Shown one piece after another: positions 43,738 to 52,942 of a stretch of 64,000 nt of DNA. The notes beneath the pieces were generated by a model. It was not told the DNA's origin, did not search any database, and saw only the letters and a list, made by a program, of their open reading frames with translations. Numbering within the stretch: position 1 is the stretch's first letter; each line of letters starts with the position of its first letter. Both the position numbers and the translations under genes were made by a program. This DNA is from Imperialibacter roseus (GTDB taxonomy: Bacteria > Bacteroidota > Bacteroidia > Cytophagales > Cyclobacteriaceae), in NCBI RefSeq assembly GCF_032999765.1, contig NZ_CP136051.1, forward strand, positions 248,001 through 312,000, written 5' to 3'.

Positions 43738-44499
43738 ATGGAAAATCTGAATAAGGTAGCAGGGATTACCCTGCTTTTTTGGATCATGAAAATTTTGGCA
43801 ACGACACTTGGAGAGACCCTTGGCGACCTTTTGTCGATGACACTCAATATTGGGTACCTCATTAGTTTGTTAGTGACATTGGCTTTGTTTCTGATTGTGC
43901 TCATCATTCAACTGAAAGCTGATCGCTACCATGCCGTTCGGTACTGGCTCGTGATCGTGGGCACTACTACTGCAGGCACTGAAATATCCGATTTTATGGA
44001 CAGGACTCTGGGGCTGGGCTATGCCCTGGGTTCTTCCATTTTATTTGCTTCCCTGGTGCTTGTTTTGTTTGCATGGCATCGTGGTGAAGAGAAGATAGAA
44101 GTATACCCGATTGTGAGTCGAAAAGTCGAGATCTACTTCTGGGCAGCTGTATTGTTTTCCAATAGTCTGGGTACAGCTTTCGGTGATTTCCTGAGTGATA
44201 ATTTGGGCCTTAGCTACCTGAATGGTGCACTGGTGACAGCGGCCATTATTGTTGTGGTAGTAATGCTGCATTATTTCACCAGGCTCAACGAAGTGATACT
44301 CTTCTGGATTGCCTTCATTTTTACCAGGCCTTTCGGTGCCACCTTCGGGGATTTGTTAACCAAGCCGCTTGCCAAAGGCGGGCTTGACCTGGGTACTATT
44401 CCAGCCACTGTTATTACCACCGTTTTGCTTGGCTTGCTGATGGCTTACTCGGTATGGAACGACAGTAAGAATAACGTTCGAAAGATGTATCCAGAATAG
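43738..44499 (+). CDS. COG4705-type integral membrane protein with four internal repeats
   Basis: 253 residues from ATG 43738; a TTG 21 bp upstream is less likely. About eight transmembrane helices. The motif TLGETLGDLLS recurs as TEISDFMDRTLGLGY, GTAFGDFLSDNLGLSY and GATFGDLLTKPLAKGG, one per helix pair, giving an internally repeated transporter-like architecture. Such proteins are uncharacterised and often linked to metal or stress regulators. It follows the PepSY-like gene by 121 bp and may share its control. Confidence 0.7.
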   Translation: MENLNKVAGITLLFWIMKILATTLGETLGDLLSMTLNIGYLISLLVTLALFLIVLIIQLKADRYHAVRYWLVIVGTTTAGTEISDFMDRTLGLGYALGSSILFASLVLVLFAWHRGEEKIEVYPIVSRKVEIYFWAAVLFSNSLGTAFGDFLSDNLGLSYLNGALVTAAIIVVVVMLHYFTRLNEVILFWIAFIFTRPFGATFGDLLTKPLAKGGLDLGTIPATVITTVLLGLLMAYSVWNDSKNNVRKMYPE

Positions 44500-44711
44500 T
44501 TTTTGAAAACTGATTAGCTACTTTACCCCTGCTAAAAGAGGGTAGCTAAGGTCAAACCACACAGTTTTTATAAAATACTGAAAATCAGTTTTTTACTAAT
44601 CTTTAGGAAGCTCAAAAATGGCTTTCATGCCCTTCCTATGTCTCTAAACCAAATAGATAATGCTGTGTTAGTCTTTAACGAATCGTCTAAACACATTGAA
44701 AATCAATAAAA
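44500..44711. other. Intergenic region with hairpin
   Basis: Contains arms TTAGCTAC and GTAGCTAA around 44514-44550, without a T run; a weak terminator or regulatory hairpin. No other feature. Confidence 0.3.
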
Positions 44712-47021
44712 ATGCACGCAGGAAGAGAAGTATTTAAAACCATGCTGACGATAATGTTGTTTCTCATTGCAACAAGTCAGCTTGCAGCGCAAAAGGTGAC
44801 CTTAAGTGGCTTCATAAAAGATGAAGACACGAAAGAAGCGCTGATAGGCGCTACTATTTATGAGACCGGTCTACAAAGAGGATCCACCACTAATGAGTAT
44901 GGCTTCTTTTCGCTTACTTTGAGCTCGTCCGACACCCTCAACCTGATCATTTCTTACACAGGCTACACGCCTCAGGCCAGAAAGGTGTTTTCGAAACAAA
45001 ACATCAGACTCGATGTTTTGTTGTCCAGTTCTAACCTACTTGACGAAATTGAAATTACCGCCACCCGAAATGATGACAATGTTAATAGGGCTCAGGTGGG
45101 CGTCATCAATGTACCAATGCGAGAGATCAAAAACCTCCCGGTGTTGGCTGGCGAAAGAGATATTTTAAAAATCATACAGTTTTTGCCTGGAGTGCAGCAG
45201 GCCCAGGAGGGAACAACAGGCTTTTTTGTGAGAGGAGGAAATACGGATCAAAATCTTGTGCAACTCGATGAGGCAACCGTGTATAATCCGAATCACCTCT
45301 TCGGCCTTGTCAGCACGTTCAATATCAACTCAATCAACGATGTGAGGCTCATAAAAGGTGGATTCCCTGCTCAATATGGCGGTAGGCTCAGCTCAATATT
45401 AGACATCACAATGAAGGATGGCAACAAGGAGAAAACCCAGGTTGAGGGTGGGGTAGGCTTGCTTTCTACTAACCTGACGGTGCAGGGACCGATTGTAAAG
45501 AAGAAAGCCTCTTTTATTGTGTCAGGACGAAGAAGCTACCTGGATTTGCTTCAAAGGGCGTTTGTACCCAAAAGCACCACTTTGTATTCGTTCTACGATT
45601 TTAATGCCAAGCTCAACTTTGATTTAGGGAAAAACGATAAGCTGTTTATCAGCACATTTAAAGGAAAAGACAATGGAGCTTACACCGGTGCCAACAGTTT
45701 GAACTATGGGATAGGTTTTGGGAACGCTACCGGCACCGTGCGGTGGAATCACTTGTTCGGAAGCCGACTATTCTCCAATACATCATTTGTCCTCAATAGC
45801 TACGACCTTGGTTTGAACACCACGCAAGGCAATTACTATTCTCTACTCTTTACAGGTATTCGTGATGTCAATTTGAAAAGTGACTTCACCTGGATTGCCA
45901 ACCCAAAAAATATTGTCACGTTTGGGGCATCCTATTTTTATCACACCTTACTAGCTGCCTCCGTCTCTTCAAAAATACCAAAGAAAGGGAAAAGCAGGCT
46001 GGTGATCGACAAAAAACTGGTGCCAAAGAAGTATGCCAACGAGTCGGCTATATATGCCAACCATGAATGGGAGGTGACCAAAAATTTTGGACTCAATTAC
46101 GGCGTCCGAATCCCATACTATGTTTCTTATAAGAAAACCTATGTCTTGGCAGAGCCCAGAATTACAGCAAAGTTCAATCTCAGCAGTACTACGTCAATAA
46201 AAGGTTCTTATACTGTTATGAACCAATTTCTGCACGCAGTGCCCTACAGCACAGCAAGCTTGCCGACGGACATTTGGATACTTTCCAGTGGCATGGTTAA
46301 GCCTCAAAACAGCCAGCAGTACACACTTGGGATTTTTAAGAATTTGCAGAACAATCTGTTTGAGCTAAGCGTTGAGGGTTACTACAAAAAAATGAAAAAT
46401 CAGGTACTGTTTAAGCAGGGAACACAAATCGTGCTTGAAACAGTTATTCAGGATCAACTTACGTTTGGCAATGGCAATTCTTACGGTGTCGAGTTCTTCG
46501 CTAAGAAAAGTACTGGCCGGTACACAGGTTGGCTGAGCTACACACTGTCGAAAACCACCCAATCGTTTGCTGAACTAAACTTTGGCAACCCATTTCCTTT
46601 TACGTACGACAGACGGCACAACCTTTCCGTTGTGAGTACTTACGACATTAGCAAAAGATGGTCGGTGTCGGCTGATTTCGTTTTCAGAACCGGCAGCGCT
46701 TACACTTTACCCTCCGGAAGAATTCCTGTCGGCCAGGATGGAACACTGTACGACGGCTTTTATAATGACTATGCCACCAAAAACAATGCCCGGCTGGGTG
46801 CTTATCACAGGCTTGATGTTAGCTTTTCTTACAAAAAGGAAAAATTGCTCTTCAACCATAAATATGAAAGCGAACTAGTGTTCGGGGTCTACAATCTCTA
46901 CAGTAGGCAGAACCCCTATTTCGTTTACCTGACAGTCGATCCAGTTTCAAAGCAGCCGCAGGCTTTTCAGGCCTCTTTGCTTCCCATTATCCCAAGTATT
47001 GGTTACAATTTTAAATTTTGA
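44712..47021 (+). CDS. TonB-dependent receptor
   Basis: 769 residues: signal peptide, carboxypeptidase-like domain (about residues 28-105, LSGFIKDEDTKEALIGATIY), plug (ILKIIQFLPGVQQAQEGTTG, FFVRGGNTDQNLVQLDEATV) and barrel, ending IGYNFKF. Followed after 4 bp by a DUF4249 lipoprotein gene; this pair is a common Bacteroidota uptake unit, in which the lipoprotein is the surface partner. Substrate unknown. Confidence 0.8.
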   Translation: MHAGREVFKTMLTIMLFLIATSQLAAQKVTLSGFIKDEDTKEALIGATIYETGLQRGSTTNEYGFFSLTLSSSDTLNLIISYTGYTPQARKVFSKQNIRLDVLLSSSNLLDEIEITATRNDDNVNRAQVGVINVPMREIKNLPVLAGERDILKIIQFLPGVQQAQEGTTGFFVRGGNTDQNLVQLDEATVYNPNHLFGLVSTFNINSINDVRLIKGGFPAQYGGRLSSILDITMKDGNKEKTQVEGGVGLLSTNLTVQGPIVKKKASFIVSGRRSYLDLLQRAFVPKSTTLYSFYDFNAKLNFDLGKNDKLFISTFKGKDNGAYTGANSLNYGIGFGNATGTVRWNHLFGSRLFSNTSFVLNSYDLGLNTTQGNYYSLLFTGIRDVNLKSDFTWIANPKNIVTFGASYFYHTLLAASVSSKIPKKGKSRLVIDKKLVPKKYANESAIYANHEWEVTKNFGLNYGVRIPYYVSYKKTYVLAEPRITAKFNLSSTTSIKGSYTVMNQFLHAVPYSTASLPTDIWILSSGMVKPQNSQQYTLGIFKNLQNNLFELSVEGYYKKMKNQVLFKQGTQIVLETVIQDQLTFGNGNSYGVEFFAKKSTGRYTGWLSYTLSKTTQSFAELNFGNPFPFTYDRRHNLSVVSTYDISKRWSVSADFVFRTGSAYTLPSGRIPVGQDGTLYDGFYNDYATKNNARLGAYHRLDVSFSYKKEKLLFNHKYESELVFGVYNLYSRQNPYFVYLTVDPVSKQPQAFQASLLPIIPSIGYNFKF

Positions 47022-47025
47022 TCCA

Positions 47026-47952
47026 ATGAAAATCTTAAAAGATAATTTGCTAAGATATTTGTTTGCAGTATCCATTGCCACGATAGCTTTTAGCTGCCAA
47101 AAAGAAATTATGATTCCACAGCCTGATTATACAGGCAAAGTAAGCATTGAGGGGATAATGGAACCTGATTCGCTGCCGCTGGTGTACCTTTTCAGAACTG
47201 TTCCGTATCTCACAGGAAGCACAAACCCGTCCGATCTGGTAATAAGAGATGCCATTGTAAAAATAAGTAGTGTTGACGGAACTGATGTATTACACCTGGA
47301 CAGTGTTTATAGCAAGCTGGATTGCCGTTACAACTTTTATTATAAAGGAAATGTGAAGACCAAAACCAATGTTACTTATAAACTGGAAGTTGTGGATGGG
47401 GAGAAGATTTATGAAGCCACTACAAGTACCACGTTAAGTAAAGTAACTATCGATAGCGTGACCTACACATCAGTTTTCCAGGATTTGTATGGTGAACACG
47501 AAGGTGTCATTACTTATTTCAATGATATACCCGGCGAAGATAATTTTTACCGCTACGAAATGTATCGGGCGGTGGACTCGACTGTTAAGAGAGGTGAAAA
47601 GAAACTGTATGGTTCATGCCTTGCTGGCGACACGATCATGTTTACAGAGTTGGGTAGATCAGTTTACAATGACTTGAACCTTGCAGGGCAGCAAATTAGT
47701 ATCGTGGCTGAGCCTGCACTTTCTCACAACTACGATTCACTAAGAGGATACGTGGTGGGGTATGTAAGAATTCAGTCCATTGATAAAGCAACCTACAACT
47801 TTTATGACCAGACTGACCGGCAAAAGCTTGGTGTGTATAATCCATTTGTGGAGCCTCTCTTTTTAAAAGAGGGACAATTTGGCAAAGACGCCTTTGGTTT
47901 TTTTGGGAGCATGGTCAGGAGCGATTCAGTTTATTTTGTGTACCCAGAATAG
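47026..47952 (+). CDS. DUF4249 lipoprotein, partner of the TonB receptor
   Basis: 308 residues from ATG 47026; the frame also has an earlier start inside the receptor gene. Lipobox IAFSC. The DUF4249 start VSIEGIMEPDSLPLVYLFRT and a tail with FFGSMVRSDSVYF are typical. Followed by the terminator at 47996. Probably binds ligand at the outer membrane for the receptor. Confidence 0.75.
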   Translation: MKILKDNLLRYLFAVSIATIAFSCQKEIMIPQPDYTGKVSIEGIMEPDSLPLVYLFRTVPYLTGSTNPSDLVIRDAIVKISSVDGTDVLHLDSVYSKLDCRYNFYYKGNVKTKTNVTYKLEVVDGEKIYEATTSTTLSKVTIDSVTYTSVFQDLYGEHEGVITYFNDIPGEDNFYRYEMYRAVDSTVKRGEKKLYGSCLAGDTIMFTELGRSVYNDLNLAGQQISIVAEPALSHNYDSLRGYVVGYVRIQSIDKATYNFYDQTDRQKLGVYNPFVEPLFLKEGQFGKDAFGFFGSMVRSDSVYFVYPE

Positions 47953-47995
47953 ATCGGAGTTCTTTGCTCATGCCTAGTTAGTTAAATGTTGGTTT

Positions 47996-48034
47996 GGAGT
48001 GAGGTAACTGGTACTCACTCCACCTTTATCTTTT
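47996..48034 (+). terminator. Intrinsic terminator
   Basis: Perfect 8-bp stem GGAGTGAG/CTCACTCC (47996-48003 and 48014-48021), loop of 10, followed by a T-rich tail ACCTTTATCTTTT. Ends the receptor/DUF4249 operon. Confidence 0.65.
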
Positions 48035-48153
48035 GATATTATACCATAGGTTACCTCCGATGGCAAGCGTCCACAGCAGCATTTCCCTAGATTTATTACC
48101 GCTAGTATCCCCTTTATGACCGGGCCAACACCACCTCGTTCCCCAACCTCAAA

Positions 48154-48967
48154 CTATCGTATCATGAAAAAATGTGTGACCTTCACCAAATCCTTTAAAT
48201 TTAAAGTTTCTTCATTTGCCACCGGATAGATTACTTCCCGGACAGTATGGTCTGGGTAGTTGAGAGAGTTTTCGGCTATTCTTAGCAGAATGCCATATTT
48301 ACCACTGACTTTTTTGAAATCATTCACAAACTCTTTTACGACCTTGTTTTCGGCATTGCTGCTAATTTTGTGAATAACTTGGACTAGCAGCTCAACTAAG
48401 TTGTCGGTTATTTCTTGAGTCCTTATTGAGAAAAAAATTGAAAGAAGAGTGTATCTGATTTTTTCTGGATGAAACCTCCATTCGCCAACAAGCTCCGAAG
48501 CCACTCTCAGCTTGTATCGTTTTGGCACTCCAGGGTGAGTCGAAGAGAAAAGACCCTGCGGAATGTTAAGATCTCGTAAGACTTTCAATTTTTCAATTTT
48601 CCGAAAGACACTTTTAAGACCTATTCGCTCGGGATCGCTTCTAAGGGTACTTAAGGTTATTGCGCTATCGTCTAGCTCATTATCAGAAAGTGTTTATCAG
48701 GAAATCTATTCCTTCTTTTGTATCTGTTGAAAGCTTTTGATCAACATCGTTGAAAAATTCCATCTCGCCATTGCTTGCCACAGAATCAACGAACCTGGTC
48801 ATTCTGTCAGTAGATGGTGGCTCTACTTTTAGTTCTCTAAATTTTCTGTACGCTTCAGATGTTGCCTTTTCCTTGTTAAACCATTGGGCATTCTCTTCCA
48901 TCCACTGGCTGACCTGGTCAAGGGAATCTACCGAAATCTCGTCAAACCCAAAGTGTTTTCTTAACAT
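48154..48967 (-). pseudogene. Tn3-family transposase (TnpA) fragment
   Basis: Minus-strand pieces read through TnpA-like sequence: EISVDSLDQVSQWMEENAQW, a frameshift near 48680, then DDSAITLSTLRSDPERIGLK, KIRYTLLSIFFSIRTQEITD, LVELLVQVIHKISSNAENK and YPDHTVREVIYPVANEETLN. This is the central Tn3 transposase region, before the DDE domain, which is missing. Only about 270 codons remain. It ends 1.9 kb from the ArsR gene of the mercury-type cluster. Confidence 0.75.
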
Positions 48968-49313
48968 AGAACAATAACTATCAGCCGACGACTAATTTTC
49001 CTCGTACCATCATCTAGTGCCAAAATAGTAACGATGTTTAAATGATATCACTTTTGTTGTTAGCTTGAGCATCAGTCGATGACCTGCGAGATATCCTACA
49101 ACTCTTGGGTAAAGGAAATCGGTAGAGTAAATCTATTGTGGAATAAGCTGCCGGTGGGCGCAGCGGGTGCATTGTTTACGGCCGTGGCCGCAGCAAGTAG
49201 TTAATTGACATTTTCTAGTGGCTGGTTGCATCCTGAACTTTTGACTCCAAATAGATAGGAAGGCATCGCTTAAAAGATTTCCTTGCTCGTTGCGGCAGTA
49301 GTGTCAACCGTGC

Positions 49314-49625
49314 TTAATCTTTTGTCTTTGCATCCACCAACCCTGAGTAAGGTTTAATTCTATTATACCTTTCCAGCTGTTGCATTCCTTCAACCAGATC
49401 AAACCTGTTTTGCGCATTCAACCAAAAGTCAGCCGACATATTAAAATACTTCGCTAGTCGTAAACAGGTATCAGCACTAAACCGTCGTTTTCCCTTTATC
49501 AATTGACTAATCCTGATCTGATCAACCCCTATAGACTTAGCCAGTTTGTAGGTAGTGATATTCAGTGGCTGTAAGAAGTCCTGCTCCAGTATTTCTCCAG
49601 GGTGTACGTTAATGAGTTCTTCCAT
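49314..49625 (-). CDS. higA: HigA-family antitoxin, apparently orphan
   Basis: 103 residues from ATG 49625 (MEELINVHPGEILEQDFLQP). XRE HTH with LAKSIGVDQIRISQLIKGKR and the HigA signature FSADTCLRLAKYFNMSADFW. No HigB-type toxin gene lies upstream or downstream, so it may be a leftover or act on another toxin. Confidence 0.75.
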   Translation of the reverse strand: MEELINVHPGEILEQDFLQPLNITTYKLAKSIGVDQIRISQLIKGKRRFSADTCLRLAKYFNMSADFWLNAQNRFDLVEGMQQLERYNRIKPYSGLVDAKTKD

Positions 49626-49983
49626 TTTTATGGTTCCAATTGAAAATGGTGCCAATGTAGCACACCGCCAATTAATCCGCAGTCAAATTTAGCACTCTTA
49701 GTTAGGATGTCATAGTTAGGAGTCGAAAAGGGCTATTTGAAACCGTTCAAAAGGCCTTTTATAGGCCTAGTCAAAATGTTATAGTTAGGCTCATTGGGTG
49801 CAGCAGGAAGTCTGTTGCTCCTACACCGTATTTACAAATGGAATATTATTGTAAATTTAATGTGGACAAGATTGACAATCCGGTTTAGGATAGTTCCAAC
49901 TATGCTTAGCGGTGATGGCTGGTACAAGAAGTACAGCATCTTTAAGTTTTTTCTTAAATTATTAAACCTTTTCTTGCACCTTT
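49626..49983. other. Intergenic region before the mercury-type operon
   Basis: No gene recognised. The word TAGTTAGG occurs three times (near 49699, 49714 and 49783), and AGGCCTTTTATAGGCCT forms a short inverted repeat near 49757. It may include the main promoter of the ArsR operon. Confidence 0.3.
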
Positions 49984-50007
49984 ATGTTTTAGTAATCGCT
50001 AAAACAT
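49984..50007. promoter_or_regulatory. ArsR-type operator
   Basis: Perfect inverted repeat ATGTTTTAG, six bases, CTAAAACAT, ending 6 bp before the ArsR start codon. This is the usual size and place for autoregulation by an ArsR/SmtB repressor. Confidence 0.6.
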
Positions 50008-50013
50008 TAAAAG

Positions 50014-50388
50014 ATGAGCAAGACCTGTATTAGAGTATTGGCGGATCCCGTCCAAATTAAGGAATGCAAGGAATCCCTAAATCAACTTGATGAGCAACTA
50101 GACCAAGCTACCCGGATATTCAATCTTTCAGGAAACCCTATGAGATTGAAAATTCTTTTTCTCCTATTCAAGGAAGGAGAAATGTGTCCGTGCGACCTGA
50201 GCGATGTACTGGATATATCCGTAGGCGGTGTTTCACAGCATTTGCGTAAGCTAAAAGACGGGAAGCTCGTCAAAGACAAGAAAGTAGGTCAAACTGTTTT
50301 CTACTCACTGATAGAAGAAAATATACGGGTGATCAAGCCCGTCTTAAAAAGCTTATTTGATAACAATAAAAGAGAACCAGTGTCATGA
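50014..50388 (+). CDS. ArsR/SmtB-family metal-responsive repressor
   Basis: 124 residues; winged HTH (LSGNPMRLKILFLLFKEGEM, VGGVSQHLRKLKDGKLV). The metal-site motif reads MCPCDLSD in the recognition region, equivalent to ELCVCDL of ArsR/SmtB sensors, with an extra Cys at residue 5. It heads the mercury-type operon, overlapping the MerTP gene by 4 bp, and its operator lies just upstream. Metal identity is not fixed by sequence. Confidence 0.8.
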   Translation: MSKTCIRVLADPVQIKECKESLNQLDEQLDQATRIFNLSGNPMRLKILFLLFKEGEMCPCDLSDVLDISVGGVSQHLRKLKDGKLVKDKKVGQTVFYSLIEENIRVIKPVLKSLFDNNKREPVS

Positions 50389-51038
50389 GCAATTCATATC
50401 AAACAAATACATCATCCAAAAGTATAGGAGCCGGTTTGTTGGCAGCCTTTACTGCATCCCTTTGTTGCATTACCCCCGTTTTTGCCACCCTGGCAGGGAT
50501 TGGTGGTATTGCTTCGTCCTTTTCATGGATGGACCCTTTCAGGCCCTATTTAATAGGCCTTACCGTTTTGGTATTAGGGTTTGCCTGGTATCAAAAATTA
50601 AGACCCAGAACACAGGAGGAAATCGACTGTGCCTGTGAAGACGATGAGCGTCCCTCCTTTTGGCAGTCAAAGAAGTTTCTGGGAATCGTTACCATCTTTG
50701 CGGTATTGATGCTTGCTTTTCCATCCTATTCCGGCATTTTTTTTCCGGACAACAGCAAAGGGGATAAAGTTATCGTGGTGAAAGAAAGTGATATTCTGAA
50801 TGCAGAGCTTAGTATCAAAGGCATGACCTGCACAGGATGCGAGCATAGTGTGAATGCAGCACTTAATAATAGCGAAGGTGTTCTTGAAGCTTCTTCATCC
50901 TACGAAAGTGGTATTGCTACAGTCAAATTTGACCAATCAAAAGTATCCGTTGATCAATTGGCAACCAATGTTGAGGAAGCCACAGGGTATAAAGTCACCG
51001 ACAGGAAAATCATACAAGAAGAAACCTCAAATAGATAA
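50385..51038 (+). CDS. merTP: MerTP fusion: mercuric-type transporter with HMA domain
   Basis: 217 residues. The N-terminal MerT part has three transmembrane helices with the paired cysteines in SLCCITP, and a cytoplasmic CAC motif (DCACEDD). From about residue 145 an HMA domain follows with GMTCTGCEH, equivalent to MerP. The fusion carries ions from the periplasmic HMA to the membrane Cys pair. A decayed second copy is at 56089. Mercury is the expected substrate from family. Confidence 0.8.
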   Translation: MSNSYQTNTSSKSIGAGLLAAFTASLCCITPVFATLAGIGGIASSFSWMDPFRPYLIGLTVLVLGFAWYQKLRPRTQEEIDCACEDDERPSFWQSKKFLGIVTIFAVLMLAFPSYSGIFFPDNSKGDKVIVVKESDILNAELSIKGMTCTGCEHSVNAALNNSEGVLEASSSYESGIATVKFDQSKVSVDQLATNVEEATGYKVTDRKIIQEETSNR

Positions 51039-51041
51039 AGA

Positions 51042-51372
51042 ATGAAATCCATAGTATTAAGTGTTGCACTGGTTGCTTTGCTGGCAGGGCACGGCACAAT
51101 CTACTGAATCTCAAAAAACAGCTAAAATCGGTCAAAAAAGTGAGACAGTTAAGCTGAAAGTAACGGGGCTCACCTGTGCCGGCTGTGCCAGTCTCCTTTA
51201 CAAGGTGTTAAAGGAAACAAAAGGCGTTATCGACAACTCCGTGGAATATCCCGGAGATATAGCTGTAGTGGATTATGACCCCAAACAAACCCAACCCGAG
51301 AAGCTTATAGCAGCTATTGAAGAAAAGACCAGCTATAAAGCTGAATTACTAAAACCTAACAACGACGAATAA
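51042..51372 (+). pseudogene. MerP-like periplasmic HMA protein, frameshifted in the signal peptide
   Basis: The ATG at 51042 starts a signal peptide MKSIVLSVALVALLAG, but the frame reaches a stop at once. One base less near 51090 (GCAGGGC) would join it to TAQSTESQ and an HMA domain with GLTCAGCAS, ending at 51372. So it is either a pseudogene or a 1-base sequencing error. In the operon it stands between merTP and the GDCCVxC gene. Confidence 0.65.
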
Positions 51373-51593
51373 TGGAAAAAGAAATCGTTTTACAATCCAC
51401 TATTACCTGTCCTAATTGTGGACATCAAAAAGAAGAAACAATGCCAACAGATGCATGTCAGTACTTCTATGAGTGTGAAAGCTGCAAACAAGTCCTAAAG
51501 CCAAAAGACGGGGATTGCTGTGTGTATTGCTCGTATGGAACTGTGGCATGTCCTCCCATTCAGGAAGGTGGAAAAAGTAGCTGTTGTTCATGA
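51372..51593 (+). CDS. GDCCVxC-family small Cys-rich protein
   Basis: 73 residues with STITCPNCGHQKEETMP, a DACQYFYECESCKQ centre and the family signature GDCCVYCSYG, then CPPIQ and a terminal SSCCS. Eleven cysteines suggest zinc-ribbon-like or soft-metal chelation. Family members accompany mercury genes. It starts in the stop of the preceding frame (TAATG) and overlaps the flavoprotein gene as ATGA. A second copy lies at 56640. Confidence 0.8.
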   Translation: MEKEIVLQSTITCPNCGHQKEETMPTDACQYFYECESCKQVLKPKDGDCCVYCSYGTVACPPIQEGGKSSCCS

Positions 51594-52930
51594 AATATGA
51601 TGTAATCGTCATCGGATCCGGAATGGCCGGTATGACCATAGCCAATAAATGTGCTAAGAAAGGATTGAAGACTGCAGTTACAGATTCCAGACCGTACGGT
51701 GGTACATGCGCATTACGAGGTTGTGATCCCAAGAAAATATTGGTTGGAGCTGCTGAGATCATTGACCGGGCCAATAAAATGAAGGGGATCGGCATTCAAG
51801 GAGATATCTTTATTAACTGGCAAGACTTGATGGCTTACAAGAACGACTTTGTTGCCAAAATACCGAAAGGTGTGGAGAAAGGTTATGAAAAAGCAGGCGT
51901 TGACATGTATCACGGAGCAGCCAGCTTTGAATCGGAAAACACCGTCCGTATTGGAAAAGACCTACTGGAAGCGGATAAAATTGTAATTGCAACAGGTGCA
52001 CGACCCGTGACCCTTGATATACCTGGAGGTGACTTACCCATTGACAGCACGGATTTTCTAAACCTGGAAGAGCTTCCTAAGGAAATCACATTTATAGGAG
52101 GCGGTTACATTGCCATGGAGTTTGCTCACCTGGCTGCGAGAGGAGGAAGTAAAGTAACCATAATTCACAGAGGTAAAACGCCCTTGGAAAACTTTGAAGC
52201 TGATATCGTAAAGCATTTGGTAAATGCTACTGAAGAATTGGGTATCGACCTTCACCTTGAGTGGGATGTGGTGGCAGTTGAAAAAACGGATAACGGGCAT
52301 GCCGTAAAGGCAGCATCAAAAAATGGTGAAAAAACTATTCAAACGGACTTAGTTGTTAATGCTGCGGGTAGAGTGCCTGAATTGGATGACATGAACCTTG
52401 AAAAGGCTAATATTTCTTACTCCAAAAAAGGAATACAGGTAAACGAATACCTTCAAAGCGAAAGTAATCCATCAATATATGCAGCTGGAGATGCTGTAGC
52501 GAGCAAGGGTTTGAATCTTACACCCGTTGCGGTGCTGGAAGGGCATGCCGTAGCTGCCAATATTATTCGTGGTAATTCCAAAACACCCGACTACACAGAA
52601 ATGCCGAGTGCGGTATTCACCTTACCAACTTTGGCATCTGTAGGGATGACGGAAAAGCAGGTAAAAGAAATAGGTAAAGAATATCGGGTAAAAGATGGCT
52701 CAGTATCAAACTGGTACAATGCCAAACGAATCAATGAATCAACTTATGCGTATAAAGTCCTTTCAGACAATGAGGGGTACATTTTAGGAGCACACATTAT
52801 TGGCCCACATGCAGAGGAAATGATTAACCTTTTTGCAATGGCTATTCGTGGAAAGCTTACGGTTTCTGACATACGGAACATGGTTTATGCATATCCATCG
52901 ATGGGCTCGGATATCGGATCAATGGTTTAA
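51590..52930 (+). CDS. MerA-like pyridine nucleotide-disulfide oxidoreductase
   Basis: 446 residues from ATG 51590. FAD-binding GSGMAGMTIA, the redox-active pair in GGTCALRGC (C40 and C45), NAD(P)-binding GGGYIAMEFAHLA and second FAD motif YAAGDA are present, and a dimerisation domain ends YAYPSMGSDIGSMV. Mercuric reductases have an additional CC pair at the C-terminus; it is absent here, and the His/Glu region is not that of typical MerA. So it may reduce another soft metal or disulfide. Coupled to the GDCCVxC gene. Confidence 0.75.
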   Translation: MKYDVIVIGSGMAGMTIANKCAKKGLKTAVTDSRPYGGTCALRGCDPKKILVGAAEIIDRANKMKGIGIQGDIFINWQDLMAYKNDFVAKIPKGVEKGYEKAGVDMYHGAASFESENTVRIGKDLLEADKIVIATGARPVTLDIPGGDLPIDSTDFLNLEELPKEITFIGGGYIAMEFAHLAARGGSKVTIIHRGKTPLENFEADIVKHLVNATEELGIDLHLEWDVVAVEKTDNGHAVKAASKNGEKTIQTDLVVNAAGRVPELDDMNLEKANISYSKKGIQVNEYLQSESNPSIYAAGDAVASKGLNLTPVAVLEGHAVAANIIRGNSKTPDYTEMPSAVFTLPTLASVGMTEKQVKEIGKEYRVKDGSVSNWYNAKRINESTYAYKVLSDNEGYILGAHIIGPHAEEMINLFAMAIRGKLTVSDIRNMVYAYPSMGSDIGSMV

Positions 52931-52942
52931 ATCTTGATAAAC

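Noticed and set aside
44514-44550. Hairpin after the COG4705 gene as terminator
   Set aside because: Stem present but no T run; kept only as a note in the intergenic entry.
51590-52930. Calling the flavoprotein a true MerA
   Set aside because: The C-terminal vicinal cysteines of mercuric reductase are missing and the redox loop differs (GGTCALRGC), so only MerA-like is supported.
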